Below, one piece after another: positions 17,246 to 25,946 of a DNA stretch of 64,000 nt. Positions within the stretch are counted from its first letter, which is position 1. Every line of letters starts with the position of its first letter. The stretch comes from Cohnella thailandensis (GTDB taxonomy: Bacteria > Bacillota > Bacilli > Paenibacillales > Paenibacillaceae), in contig NZ_JACJVQ010000017.1 in the NCBI RefSeq assembly GCF_014212135.1, positions 1-64,000 on the forward strand. Reading direction: 5' to 3'. The notes under the pieces are model-generated. The model saw only the letters and a program-made list of their open reading frames with translations, did no database searches and was not told the origin of the DNA. A program made the translations under genes and the position numbers.

Positions 17246-17911
17246 TTGTCGAGAATTTATTCGGGGGCGTTTGTCCTCTTCGCCTTGCTCTTGGCCTTCG
17301 CCGGAACGGCATCGGCGCATGTGACGGTCCTACCCGCGGAGACGAAGCAAGGGAGTTATGAAGTGTTTACCGTTCGGGTGCCGACCGAGAAGGAATCGGC
17401 GACGATCCGGGTGGAGCTGCTGTTCCCCGAGGGGGTCGCGATCAGCCGCGTGCAGCCGCTGGCCGGCTGGAGCTACGAGTTCGGCACCGACGCGGAAGGG
17501 AAGAAGACGTCGATCGTATGGACGGCGGACGGAGCGGGACTGTCGGACGGCGAATTCGGCGAATTCAAGCTTCAGGGGAAGGTGGCCGAAGACGCCGAAC
17601 GGCTCGAGTGGAGCGCCGTTCAGACGTACGCGGACGGTTCCGCAGTGGAGTGGGCCGGAGGAGCCGAGTCGGAGACGCCGGCTTCCGTGACGAAAGTGCA
17701 GCCGGGCGCGGGGGAAGCCGATTCCCACGCTGCGGCGGCCGGACATCAAGCGTCCTCGGCTTCCGTAGGCGCCAATACCGCAAGCGCCAATACCGCAAGC
17801 GGCGATGGCAGCTTGCTGGGCTCTCCGGTTTTCTATATTTCGCTCGCCGCCCTGGGAGCGGGAGTGATCGCTTTGACGCTGGCTCTGAAGCGCCGCAATC
17901 AAATCGCCTGA
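17246..17911 (+). CDS. ycnI: YcnI/DUF1775 copper-binding protein
   Basis: A 221-aa membrane-anchored extracytoplasmic protein. The signal peptide ends at TASAHV, giving an N-terminal His as in the YcnI/PCuAC-like copper chaperones. The DUF1775 domain covers about 26-150 (VLPAETKQGSYEVFTVRVP, GWSYEF, EWSAVQTYADG). A Ser/Ala/Asn-rich linker follows, then a C-terminal helix anchor (about 192-213). The start is TTG at 17246 behind GGGAGG. It lies 13 nt after the CopC-CopD gene, as in the B. subtilis ycnKJI locus, but without a ycnK repressor. Confidence 0.88.
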   Translation: MSRIYSGAFVLFALLLAFAGTASAHVTVLPAETKQGSYEVFTVRVPTEKESATIRVELLFPEGVAISRVQPLAGWSYEFGTDAEGKKTSIVWTADGAGLSDGEFGEFKLQGKVAEDAERLEWSAVQTYADGSAVEWAGGAESETPASVTKVQPGAGEADSHAAAAGHQASSASVGANTASANTASGDGSLLGSPVFYISLAALGAGVIALTLALKRRNQIA

Positions 17912-17944
17912 AGGCAAATTAACGTTGCGAGGAGAGATGAACGA

Positions 17945-18982
17945 ATGAAGATTCTCGAGAATATGCGGTCCGGGAGGCTCCCGAAGGCTGCCGCCGCTCT
18001 TACGCTTGCCTTAGCGCTGGCCGGCTGCGGAAGCTCCGGCAACGGGGGAACGGCGTCCGAACAAGGAGCGAAGGGCGAAGCAAGCGGGGAGGCCGGCGTC
18101 GTCGAATTCAAGTATCCCGACAACCCCGGCTTCGATCTCGTCTACTTGGCCGACGAGCTAGGTTATTTCGAGGGAATGAGCACGAAGCCGAAATACGTCG
18201 GCAAAGTAGCCGCACCCCAGATCATTCCGCTCGTCGGAACGGGAGACATCGACTTCGGCTCCCGGATGGTTCCTCTCGTCATTTCGGCGATCGCCAGCGG
18301 CGCCGACATTAAAGTCGTTTCCGCGGGCGGCAAGACGCTGGAGGATGCCCCGCATATGAAGTATTTCGTGCGCAACGACGGCAGCATCAAGACTCCCAAG
18401 GACCTGGAAGGCAAGACGATCGGCTTCAACAGCTTCGGAGCTTGCGCCGAGTTCGTCTCGAAGAAGTGGTTCAAGGAGCAAGGCGTCGATATCGACAAGA
18501 TTAAATTCCTCGTCGTTCCGGACGACAAGCAGGAGCAGACGCTGGAGCAGGGCGGCATCGACCTCGCCATTATCCATGCGCCCTTCTCGGGCAAGGCCGA
18601 GCACAACGACAAGCTCGTCAAGCTGTGGAGCGACTACGATCTGGACGGCGGACTCGGCGGCATGGCGCCTTACAGCGTCAACGGCAAATTCGCCCGCGAG
18701 CACCCGGAAGCGGTGAAGGACTTCGTCTCGGCGATCGCGAAGACCGCGAACTGGGTCAACGAGAATCCGGAGGAAGCGAAGGAGATCATCGCGAAGCGGT
18801 TGGGCATGGACGTGAAGTACATCGATCGCTTTGCCTACGTAGAGAATCTCGTCGTGACCGAGGAGCCGATCCAGTACTACATCGACATCCTCGAGGAGTA
18901 CGACAAGATTCCCCAAGGCAAGGTGACGGTCAAGGACGTATATACGAACGAGTTCAATGAATTCGCGGGGCAATCGGCATGA
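17945..18982 (+). CDS. ABC transporter substrate-binding lipoprotein (SsuA/NMT1 type)
   Basis: Solute receptor of 345 aa anchored by a lipobox (LAGC, Cys about 28) after a basic signal peptide. The NMT1/SsuA-type fold shows DNPGFDLVYLADELGYF, VGTGDIDFGSR, LEGKTIGFNSFGACAEF and IIHAPFSGKAEHN. It presumably binds a sulfonate or other organosulfur compound. It overlaps the permease gene by ATGA and lies 33 nt after ycnI, so it is co-transcribed. It differs clearly from the second receptor encoded at 19780. Confidence 0.88.
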   Translation: MKILENMRSGRLPKAAAALTLALALAGCGSSGNGGTASEQGAKGEASGEAGVVEFKYPDNPGFDLVYLADELGYFEGMSTKPKYVGKVAAPQIIPLVGTGDIDFGSRMVPLVISAIASGADIKVVSAGGKTLEDAPHMKYFVRNDGSIKTPKDLEGKTIGFNSFGACAEFVSKKWFKEQGVDIDKIKFLVVPDDKQEQTLEQGGIDLAIIHAPFSGKAEHNDKLVKLWSDYDLDGGLGGMAPYSVNGKFAREHPEAVKDFVSAIAKTANWVNENPEEAKEIIAKRLGMDVKYIDRFAYVENLVVTEEPIQYYIDILEEYDKIPQGKVTVKDVYTNEFNEFAGQSA

Positions 18983-19761
18983 GACGGACCCTCGCATGGT
19001 CCCGTAAAACGGTCGACCGAAGCCTGGCCATCGTTCTTTTTTTCGTCGTCTGGGAGCTGCTGCCTCGGCTGGGCATCGTCAATTCCGCCTATTTGAGCCC
19101 TCCCTCGCAAGTCGTGCTCGCCATCGGCGATCTTGTGTCGAACGGAGAGCTATGGACTCACGTGTCGGCAAGCTTGCGGCGATCCTTAAGCGGCCTTCTT
19201 CTAGCGATAGCGTCCGGAACGGTTCTCGGCCTTCTTCTAGGCTGGTTCAAGCGCTTCGAGACGCTTCTCGATCCGCTGCTTCAACTGGCTCGGCAAGTGT
19301 CGGCGTTCGCCTTGTTCCCGGTGTTCATCCTGTTCCTCGGCATCGGAGAATCCTCCAAGACCGCGATCATCTTCTGGGCGTCGTTTTGGCCGATTTTGCT
19401 TAACACCGTGAGCGGAGTCAAGCATGTCGAGAAGCTGTTGATCGATTCCGCGAAGTCGATGGGAGGTTCCCAGCTCTTCCTGTTCCTGCGCGTCGTCCTG
19501 CCGGCGGCCGCCCCGAGCATCTTTACCGGAATCCGGTTGGGAGGAGCTTACTGCATAACGGCTCTCGTCGCCGCGGAGATGATCGGTTCCTCGGAAGGGC
19601 TCGGATTCTACATTCTGAACTCGCAAGAGATTTTCCAGATTCCGGACATGTATGCGGGGATATTGCTGCTCGCCGTCCTCGGCCTGCTTCTGAACTATGT
19701 GCTGGCTCTGATCGAATCGAGAATGACCCGGTGGAAAAAGGGGCTGTCCAACAATGGGTAA
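18979..19761 (+). CDS. ABC transporter permease (SsuC/TauC type)
   Basis: An inner membrane subunit of 260 aa with about six helices. The EAA-like cytoplasmic loop reads DSAKSMGGSQLFLFLRVVLPAAAPSIFTG (read around residues 155-183), the contact site for the ATPase. The length and the GLGFYILNSQEIFQIPDMYAGILL end match sulfonate/nitrate/taurine permeases. It is coupled to the upstream receptor by ATGA overlap. The matching ATPase is at 13239 in the same operon. Confidence 0.9.
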   Translation: MRRTLAWSRKTVDRSLAIVLFFVVWELLPRLGIVNSAYLSPPSQVVLAIGDLVSNGELWTHVSASLRRSLSGLLLAIASGTVLGLLLGWFKRFETLLDPLLQLARQVSAFALFPVFILFLGIGESSKTAIIFWASFWPILLNTVSGVKHVEKLLIDSAKSMGGSQLFLFLRVVLPAAAPSIFTGIRLGGAYCITALVAAEMIGSSEGLGFYILNSQEIFQIPDMYAGILLLAVLGLLLNYVLALIESRMTRWKKGLSNNG

Positions 19762-19779
19762 GCGGAGGCGCGGCGAGGG

Positions 19780-20766
19780 ATGAGGAAGTCTGGCGTTCGG
19801 TTCGGTCCGGCCGTTCGGTTGGCCATAGCCCTGCTGCTCGCTTTGCTGTTGGCCGGCTGCGGAAGCCAGGACGGCAAGGAGGAACGAGCGTTCCGGCAGC
19901 CGGTCGAGCCCGGCAAGCTGAAGGTCGGCTACGGCGGCAGCAGCGCGTTGATCGGCTTGCAGAAGAGAGGGGATCTCGAAGCCCGGCTCGCGGCGCTGCC
20001 TCAAGCGGTTGCCGTGGAATGGCTTCGCTTCGACGACGACGCCTCGTTGTTTCGGGCGATCGAGGAAGGGCGCGTCGATATCGGCTCCGTCGGCGATGCC
20101 GTACCCGCGTTCCTGCATCGGGAGGAGGCTCCGCTCGTGTATTTGGCGGCAGAACCGGCCAATCCGTCCGCTTACGCGATCGTCGTTCCTCTCGATTCCT
20201 CCATCTATGCGGCGGCGGATTTGAAGGGCAAGCGAGTGGCTTACGCGAACGCTTCCAACGAGCATTTGCTGCTGCTGGAGGCTCTCGATTCGGCGGGGCT
20301 GTCGGCTGCTGACTTGAAGCCGGTCGAACTGGCTCCCGCCGATACGTTCCGGTCCGTCGAAGGGCGCAAAGCCGATGCTTGGGCGATCGGAGAGCCGGAA
20401 CTGAGCCGAACGGAGCCGCTAGGCGTCCGGATCATCGCGACCGGCGAGCTGTCCCCGGCGATTCGCGACATCTATATCGCGACGCCGGAGAGCATGGAGG
20501 GGAGAGAGGAGCTCTTCGGGCAAGCGTTGGATGCGATCGGCGCCTATGACGACTGGCTGAACGAGCAGTACCATGACGCGGCCGAACTGCTGTACCAAGA
20601 GACTGGCATCTTGCATGCAAGCTGGCTGAGCGCGTTCGAACGCAAAGCATACGGAACCGCGCCGATGCTCGCAAGCATCGTTCGGGAGCAGCAGCAAGTC
20701 GCGGATACGGTTCGTCGACTAGGCGGGAGGCAAGAGAGTATTGACGTCAAAAGGTTCATAAAATAA
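19780..20766 (+). CDS. Second substrate-binding lipoprotein (SsuA-like)
   Basis: A 328-aa receptor with an uncleaved-type signal and lipobox LLAGC (Cys about 27). Recognisable SsuA-like elements are LKVGYGGSSALIGLQKRGDL, ALFRAIEEGRVDIGSVGDAVP (residues about 88-108) and LKGKRVAYANASNEHLLL. It differs clearly from the receptor at 17945, so one permease/ATPase pair may serve two ligands. It is the last gene of the operon, ending about 5 nt before a strong terminator. Confidence 0.85.
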   Translation: MRKSGVRFGPAVRLAIALLLALLLAGCGSQDGKEERAFRQPVEPGKLKVGYGGSSALIGLQKRGDLEARLAALPQAVAVEWLRFDDDASLFRAIEEGRVDIGSVGDAVPAFLHREEAPLVYLAAEPANPSAYAIVVPLDSSIYAAADLKGKRVAYANASNEHLLLLEALDSAGLSAADLKPVELAPADTFRSVEGRKADAWAIGEPELSRTEPLGVRIIATGELSPAIRDIYIATPESMEGREELFGQALDAIGAYDDWLNEQYHDAAELLYQETGILHASWLSAFERKAYGTAPMLASIVREQQQVADTVRRLGGRQESIDVKRFIK

Positions 20767-20769
20767 CGG

Positions 20770-20830
20770 AAGTGCACCCATTCGCCCTCTTCGGTAAGGA
20801 TAGAGGCCGGGAATGGGTGCACTTTCTTTT
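20770..20830. terminator. Terminator between convergent genes
   Basis: A 14-bp perfect stem AAGTGCACCCATTC (20770-20783) pairs with its complement (20811-20824), followed by TCTTTTT. It ends the organosulfur operon. An A/T-rich left flank may also let it serve the convergent MFS gene. Confidence 0.9.
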
Positions 20831-20883
20831 TCGGGCCGTTTTTAAGCTGATTTCGCCGGCACGGGTACGGTATCGCGCACCCT

Positions 20884-22101
20884 TCAGCCTGTTCTGCCCT
20901 CCGCCCCCATTCCCGCGCGCCGGAGGGAGCGATAGGTCCAGAGCGAGGTGAGCAGCAGGCTTGCGGCCGAGACGATAAAGATGCCTTCGATTCCGATCAG
21001 GCCGGACAAGGCGCCGCCGGTGATCGGGCCGATCATGTTCCCGAGCGCCAAGGAGCTGCTGTTGAAGCCGAACGCCTGGCTGACGCTGCTGTCGGGCGTA
21101 TAGCGCCGGATCAGCGAGTTGACGGTCGGCGTCAGTCCACCGATGAAGCAGCCGAGCAGGAACCGGTAGACGAGCAGCTCCGGCACCGAGCTCGCGAACG
21201 CTTGGGGAACGAACATGATTCCGGCCCCGAGCAGGCAGATGACCAGGATCCGGAAGGATCCGATCCGGTCGCTCAGCTTGCCGAGCAGGGGCGCGGCGAT
21301 CATGTTCGACAGTCCCGTCGCCGCGCTGACGAAGCCGGACCAGAAGGCGAGATCCTCGCTCGTGCCGTGCAGCCTGGCGACGAACAGCGGAATGAGCGCC
21401 ATCGGGCTCAGCATCGCGAATTGGATCAGGAACGTGACGGAGAACAGCGCCGGCAGCTGCGGAATCCGCATCAGCTTCTTCAGATTGCCGAGCATGCTCG
21501 TTTTGGCGCTTAGCGCCGCGGCTTTCTTGTCGAACTTCTCCTTCACCATGATCCAGGAAAGCGTGGAAGCCAGGAACAGCAAGCCGCCCGTTATGTAGAA
21601 AATAGGCCGGTATCCGAAGTGGTCCGCCATCAAGCCACCCAGCAGGGGCCCGAGAATCGTCCCGGCGATCGATCCGGATTGAACCGTTCCGAGAGCGAAG
21701 CCCATCCGCTCCTTGGGCGTCGACGCGGAGACGAGCGATACGGCCGCCGGGATATAGCCGGAGATGACGCCGTTGAGCATCCGGAGAAGAAGCAGCTGCC
21801 AAGGCGCCGCCGCGAACCCCATCAACACCATGACGATGGACATTCCGAAGCCGGAGCGCAGCAGCATCATTTTCCGCCCGTAGCGGTCGGACAGCTTGCC
21901 CCACAGAGGTTGAAAGAAGAACGAGGTAATGAAGTTCGAAGCGAAGATCAGCCCCGCCCACAAGGCGATATTATGTTCTCCTTCGACTCCGAGGTCTTCC
22001 TGAAGGTACAGAGAGAGGAACGGCGTGATCATCGTCATCCCGGCGGAGACGAGGAAGCAGCCTAGCCATAAGACCGAGAGGTTGATTTTCCAACGTTGCA
22101 T
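20884..22101 (-). CDS. MFS multidrug-type efflux transporter
   Basis: A 405-aa major facilitator with twelve predicted helices. Motif A is seen as GKLSDRYGRKMMLL (about residues 67-80), and a related GKLSDRIGSF lies in the second half. The GTILGPLLGG segment resembles the motif C of drug/H+ antiporters, so export is more likely than uptake. The start at 22101 (ATGCAACG) follows AGAAGGTG; a more upstream in-frame ATG would lengthen the N-terminus without a good ribosome site. It is divergent from hemE, with an inverted repeat in its leader. Confidence 0.85.
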   Translation of the reverse strand: MQRWKINLSVLWLGCFLVSAGMTMITPFLSLYLQEDLGVEGEHNIALWAGLIFASNFITSFFFQPLWGKLSDRYGRKMMLLRSGFGMSIVMVLMGFAAAPWQLLLLRMLNGVISGYIPAAVSLVSASTPKERMGFALGTVQSGSIAGTILGPLLGGLMADHFGYRPIFYITGGLLFLASTLSWIMVKEKFDKKAAALSAKTSMLGNLKKLMRIPQLPALFSVTFLIQFAMLSPMALIPLFVARLHGTSEDLAFWSGFVSAATGLSNMIAAPLLGKLSDRIGSFRILVICLLGAGIMFVPQAFASSVPELLVYRFLLGCFIGGLTPTVNSLIRRYTPDSSVSQAFGFNSSSLALGNMIGPITGGALSGLIGIEGIFIVSAASLLLTSLWTYRSLRRAGMGAEGRTG

Positions 22102-22116
22102 GCAGGCACCTTCTCT

Positions 22117-22145
22117 TACTGGTAAGATAAAAACATCGACCAGTA
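22117..22145 (-). promoter_or_regulatory. Inverted repeat in the MFS leader, candidate operator
   Basis: TACTGGT (22117-22123) and ACCAGTA (22139-22145) flank 15 nt. Two overlapping TATACT -10-like sequences lie just upstream on the minus strand. The position between promoter and start codon suits a TetR- or MarR-type repressor, but no regulator gene is adjacent. Confidence 0.4.
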
Positions 22146-22217
22146 TAGTATAGTCCATTTTGCCGAGGAAGGGCGGGCTTTGTCATACTTTTGTCAAAGT
22201 AACTTCGAAGTGAAAGG

Positions 22218-22246
22218 TTGTGACCTCCTCCCAAAAGGGGCATAAT
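22218..22246 (+). promoter_or_regulatory. Candidate promoter of the heme operon
   Basis: TTGTGA (22218-22223), a 17-nt spacer and CATAAT (22241-22246) match the sigma-A layout. They lie 46 nt before the hemE start. Confidence 0.6.
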
Positions 22247-22291
22247 GAAGTCAATGTAACCCATTCCAAGACTAGAAGGGGACCGAATAGA

Positions 22292-23341
22292 ATGAACGAC
22301 CGATTCTTGAGCGCGTGCCGAGGTGAGCCCGTCGACCGGGTTCCGGTATGGTACATGCGCCAAGCCGGAAGGTACGACCCCGATTATCGCAAAATCAAAG
22401 AGAATTATTCCTTGCTTGAAATATGCCGACAGCCCGAGCTTGCCGCCGAAGTGACGATCATGCCGGTGAAGAAGCTCGGCGTCGACGCCGCCATCCTATA
22501 TTCCGATATCATGAATCCCGTCGCTTCGATAGGAATCGATTTCGACATCGTAAAGGACGTAGGGCCGGTCATTCATAATCCCGTGCGCACGGCCGCGGAA
22601 GTCGATAAGCTTCGTCCGATCGATGTCGAAGGTGATCTGCCTCACGTTCTGGAGACGATCCGCATCCTGCGCCGCGAGCTGAGCGTTCCGCTTATCACGT
22701 TCGGAGGAGCGCCGTTTACGCTAGCCAGTTACATAATCGAAGGGCGGCCGTCCAAGTCGTACATCCGCACGAAGACGATGATGTACTCGGAGCCGGACGT
22801 CTGGCACCGCTTGATGGGCAAGCTGGCCGACATGGCGGCTTCCTATTTGCGGGCGCAGATCGGAGCGGGAGCCCAGGCGGTGCAGCTGTTCGACAGCTGG
22901 GTCGGCTCTCTGGCTCCGCAAGATTTCGCGCGGTTCGTGCTGCCCCACGTCGAATCTATCTTCGAGAAGCTGGCCGATCTCGACGTTCCGAAGATTTACT
23001 TCCCTGGCGTCAGCTCCGGCGAGCTGCTGCCGCACTTGACCGGGCTGAAGACGGACGTGGTCGGCCTCGATTGGCGCGTGCCGATCGCCGAAGGACGCCG
23101 CCGTCTGGGCGGACGCTTCGCGGTGCAAGGCAACCTGGACCCGTACGTGCTGACCGCGCCGCAGAGCGTGATCCGCGAGCATGCCGCCAGATTGATCGAC
23201 GAAGGCGTGAAGGAGCCCGGCTATATTTTTAACCTGGGCCATGGACTGTTCCCGGAAGCCTCGTTGGATAAGCTGAGAGAGTTGACGGAATTCGTGCATG
23301 AGTATTCGGAGAAAAAGTTGAGAGAAGGGGTGGCGGGATGA
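22292..23341 (+). CDS. hemE: Uroporphyrinogen III decarboxylase
   Basis: Converts uroporphyrinogen III to coproporphyrinogen III in the cytoplasm. The 349-aa protein shows the PVWYMRQAGRYDPDYR signature near residue 20, the ILYSDIMNP Asp site, the GGAPFTLASYIIEG loop and a C-terminal FNLGHGLFPEAS. The start at 22292 is chosen from AGAAGGGGA ten bases upstream and from family length; earlier in-frame starts give an unrelated tail. First of hemE-hemH-cgoX, coupled to hemH by ATGA. Confidence 0.97.
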   Translation: MNDRFLSACRGEPVDRVPVWYMRQAGRYDPDYRKIKENYSLLEICRQPELAAEVTIMPVKKLGVDAAILYSDIMNPVASIGIDFDIVKDVGPVIHNPVRTAAEVDKLRPIDVEGDLPHVLETIRILRRELSVPLITFGGAPFTLASYIIEGRPSKSYIRTKTMMYSEPDVWHRLMGKLADMAASYLRAQIGAGAQAVQLFDSWVGSLAPQDFARFVLPHVESIFEKLADLDVPKIYFPGVSSGELLPHLTGLKTDVVGLDWRVPIAEGRRRLGGRFAVQGNLDPYVLTAPQSVIREHAARLIDEGVKEPGYIFNLGHGLFPEASLDKLRELTEFVHEYSEKKLREGVAG

Positions 23342-24258
23342 GCGCGATCGGCGTATTGGTCATGTCATATGGAACTCCGGAGAGCCTGGACGGCGTCGAG
23401 GCGTACTACACCCACATTCGTCACGGGCATCCGCCGACGCCGGAGCAATTGGAAGATTTGACTTCCCGTTACCAGGCGATCGTGGGCGGGGTTTTCCCGC
23501 TTCGGGAGAATACGAACCGCCAGGTAGAAGCCTTGCAGCGAACGCTGGACGAACGGGCGGGAGCGGGACGCTACCGCTGTTACCAAGGCTTGAAGCATGC
23601 GGCCCCGTTCATCGAAGACGGTGTGGCCGCGATGGCCGCGGACGGCGTGAAGGAAGCCGTCGCGATCGTGCTGACGCCGCAATTCTCGTCGATGAGCGTG
23701 GGGGGCTACTTGAAGCGGGCGCGCGAAGAAGCGCGGAAGCACGGCATTCGCTTGGCGGAGGTCGAGAGCTACCACCTGCATCCCGAGCTGATCGACGCGC
23801 TGAACAAGCGCGTGACGAACGGGCTGGAGAAGCTTGGCGACGATAAGGAAGGGGCTCTCGTGCTGTTCAGCGCCCACAGCCTGCCGGCGAAGATCGTCGA
23901 GATGAAGGATCCGTATCCGGAGCAGCTGCTGGAGACGTCCAAGGCGATCGCCGATGCGGCCGGCATCGGGCGTTGGCAGTTCACCTGGCAGAGCGCGGGA
24001 CAGACCGGCACGCCTTGGCTCGGGCCGGACATCCTCGAGACGCTGGACGCGCTCGCTCGCGAAGGAACGAAAGCGGTGCTGGTCGCGCCGGTCGGGTTCG
24101 TGTCCGATCATCTGGAGGTTCTGTACGATCTGGATATCGAAGCAAAGAAGTTCGCGGCGGAGAAAGGCATTCATCTCGAGAGAATCGACATGCTTAACGA
24201 CGACTCCCAGTACATGAACGCGCTGACGGACTCGATCGCTCATGCGGCCAATAAATAA
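23338..24258 (+). CDS. hemH: Ferrochelatase (coproporphyrin type)
   Basis: Inserts iron into the porphyrin ring. In Firmicutes this enzyme (CpfC) works on coproporphyrin III rather than protoporphyrin IX. The 306-aa length matches the Bacillus soluble form. It shows an N-terminal VMSYGTPESLDGVEAYYTHIR, the LFSAHSLP catalytic His motif (near residue 182), and GFVSDHLEVLYDLD near the metal site with conserved Glu. It overlaps hemE by four bases, and is 22 nt before cgoX. Confidence 0.96.
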   Translation: MSAIGVLVMSYGTPESLDGVEAYYTHIRHGHPPTPEQLEDLTSRYQAIVGGVFPLRENTNRQVEALQRTLDERAGAGRYRCYQGLKHAAPFIEDGVAAMAADGVKEAVAIVLTPQFSSMSVGGYLKRAREEARKHGIRLAEVESYHLHPELIDALNKRVTNGLEKLGDDKEGALVLFSAHSLPAKIVEMKDPYPEQLLETSKAIADAAGIGRWQFTWQSAGQTGTPWLGPDILETLDALAREGTKAVLVAPVGFVSDHLEVLYDLDIEAKKFAAEKGIHLERIDMLNDDSQYMNALTDSIAHAANK

Positions 24259-24280
24259 GATAAAGATGGAGAGTGGCGAT

Positions 24281-25756
24281 ATGGGACGTAATGTCAAACG
24301 GGTGGCGATACTCGGGGGAGGCATTACCGGCCTCAGCGCCGCTTTTTATTTGAAGCGGCAAGCCGGAGAGCGGAACCGGGAAGTGGAAGTGACCTTGCTG
24401 GAAGCGTCCGGCCGTCTCGGAGGCAAAGTGAACACGCTGAGAAAGGAAGGGTTCGTCATCGAGCGAGGCCCGGACTCGTTCCTGGGTCGCAAGCTTCCGA
24501 TGCTGCACCTGGCGCGGGATTTGGGCCTGCTTGGCGAACTGACGGGCACCAACCCGCAGGCGGTGAAGACCTACCTCGCGCATAACGGATTAAAGCCGAT
24601 GCCGAAGGGAATCAACCTGGGCATCCCGAACAACATCGGCTTGTTCGCGCGGACAAGCCTGATCTCCCCGCACGGCAAGCTGCGGGCGCTGGACGAGATG
24701 AGAATTCCTCCGCGTGAAGGGGAAGAGGACGAGAGCGTCGGCGACTTCCTCGAACGCCGGTTGGGGCGCGAGATGGTGGAGAGGATCGCGGAGCCTCTGC
24801 TCGCGGGCATTCACGCCGGCGACTTGTACAAGCTGAGCCTTAAGGCGACGTTCCCCGAGTTCCGGGAGATGGAGCTCAAGTACGGCAGCGTCATCCGCGG
24901 CATGATGGAAGCGAAGCGGCGGGCCCCGACCGCGGGCGCCCAAGCGGCCAAGGCTAGGTCCGAGGCGGTCGGTGGCTACCCGATTCCGCCGACGGCGTTC
25001 CTGACCTTCCGGAACGGATTGTCCACCGTCATCGAAGCGCTCGAGAAGCGGCTGCGGGAAGACGGCGCCGAGATCCGTCTCGGCGGCGAAGTGGTCCGGC
25101 TGGAGCGGTCGCCGGCAACCGAAGGCTCCGGATCCGTTTATCGCCTAATCTTGCGGGACGGTTCTTCCGTCGAAGCGGATTCCGTGCTGTTTACGCTCCC
25201 GGGCTACGCGATGACGCCGCTGCTTGCGCCCCATATGGAAGTCGGCCCGCTCGGCGAGATGGAATACGTCTCCGTGGCGAACGTCGTGCTCGCGTATGAC
25301 GAGAAAGGCTTCAACCACAGGCTGGACGGATCGGGCTTCCTCGTCCCGCATTCGGAAGGACTTACGATCACGGCCAGCACGTGGACGTCATCGAAGTGGG
25401 GCCACACCGCCCCCGCGGACAAGCGGCTTATTCGCTGCTACGTCGGCCACGCCGGCAACGATGCCGACGTGGAGCTGAGCGACGAGGAGATGACCGCAAG
25501 AGTCCGTCGCGATCTAAAAGCGCTGATGGGCCTAACCGCCGAGCCGCGGTTCGTCGAGATAACTCGTCTGCGCCGGGGCATGCCGCAGTACGGCGTGGGC
25601 CATAGCGAGCACGTCGAAGCCTTCCGCGCCAACCTCGCCGCCGCGCTTCCCGGCGTCTTCGCGACGGGAGCCAGCTTCGATGCCGTCGGGCTGCCCGACT
25701 GCGTCCGCATAGGCAAGGATGCGGCGGATCGGATTTTATCGTTCGGTCAAGCATAA
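24281..25756 (+). CDS. cgoX: Coproporphyrinogen III oxidase, oxygen-dependent FAD type (HemY/CgoX)
   Basis: Oxidises coproporphyrinogen III to coproporphyrin III, the step before iron insertion in the Gram-positive heme route. The protein has 491 aa. The N-terminal FAD fold is VAILGGGITGLSAAFYL, with EASGRLGGKVNT and ERGPDSFLGRK. The C-terminus carries GVFATGASFDAVGLPDCV. The start at 24281 has GGAGAG seven bases upstream; ATG 24266 is an alternative. Gene order hemE-hemH-cgoX is the same as in B. subtilis hemEHY. Confidence 0.95.
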   Translation: MGRNVKRVAILGGGITGLSAAFYLKRQAGERNREVEVTLLEASGRLGGKVNTLRKEGFVIERGPDSFLGRKLPMLHLARDLGLLGELTGTNPQAVKTYLAHNGLKPMPKGINLGIPNNIGLFARTSLISPHGKLRALDEMRIPPREGEEDESVGDFLERRLGREMVERIAEPLLAGIHAGDLYKLSLKATFPEFREMELKYGSVIRGMMEAKRRAPTAGAQAAKARSEAVGGYPIPPTAFLTFRNGLSTVIEALEKRLREDGAEIRLGGEVVRLERSPATEGSGSVYRLILRDGSSVEADSVLFTLPGYAMTPLLAPHMEVGPLGEMEYVSVANVVLAYDEKGFNHRLDGSGFLVPHSEGLTITASTWTSSKWGHTAPADKRLIRCYVGHAGNDADVELSDEEMTARVRRDLKALMGLTAEPRFVEITRLRRGMPQYGVGHSEHVEAFRANLAAALPGVFATGASFDAVGLPDCVRIGKDAADRILSFGQA

Positions 25757-25775
25757 GGATTAGCGAGTTCCATTC

Positions 25776-25826
25776 AAGCCTGTCTTCCTCGATCCGACGA
25801 GCGAAGATGGGCTTTTCTATTTTTTA
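25776..25826 (+). terminator. Terminator of the heme operon
   Basis: AAGCCTGTCTTC pairs with GAAGATGGGCTT (25803-25814) and is followed by TTCTATTTTTT. The rest of the gap to 25946 is AT-rich; no clean promoter could be named. Confidence 0.75.
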
Positions 25827-25946
25827 AGTTATCTTTAGAAAATTATCAAATGTTCGTGACAGAATATGACAGCCTTCCGTGGAAGAGTAGTGTAAGATCA
25901 TAAAAGTGTGCATTTATCTTAAAAGAAGATAGGATGGGATTTTTTC

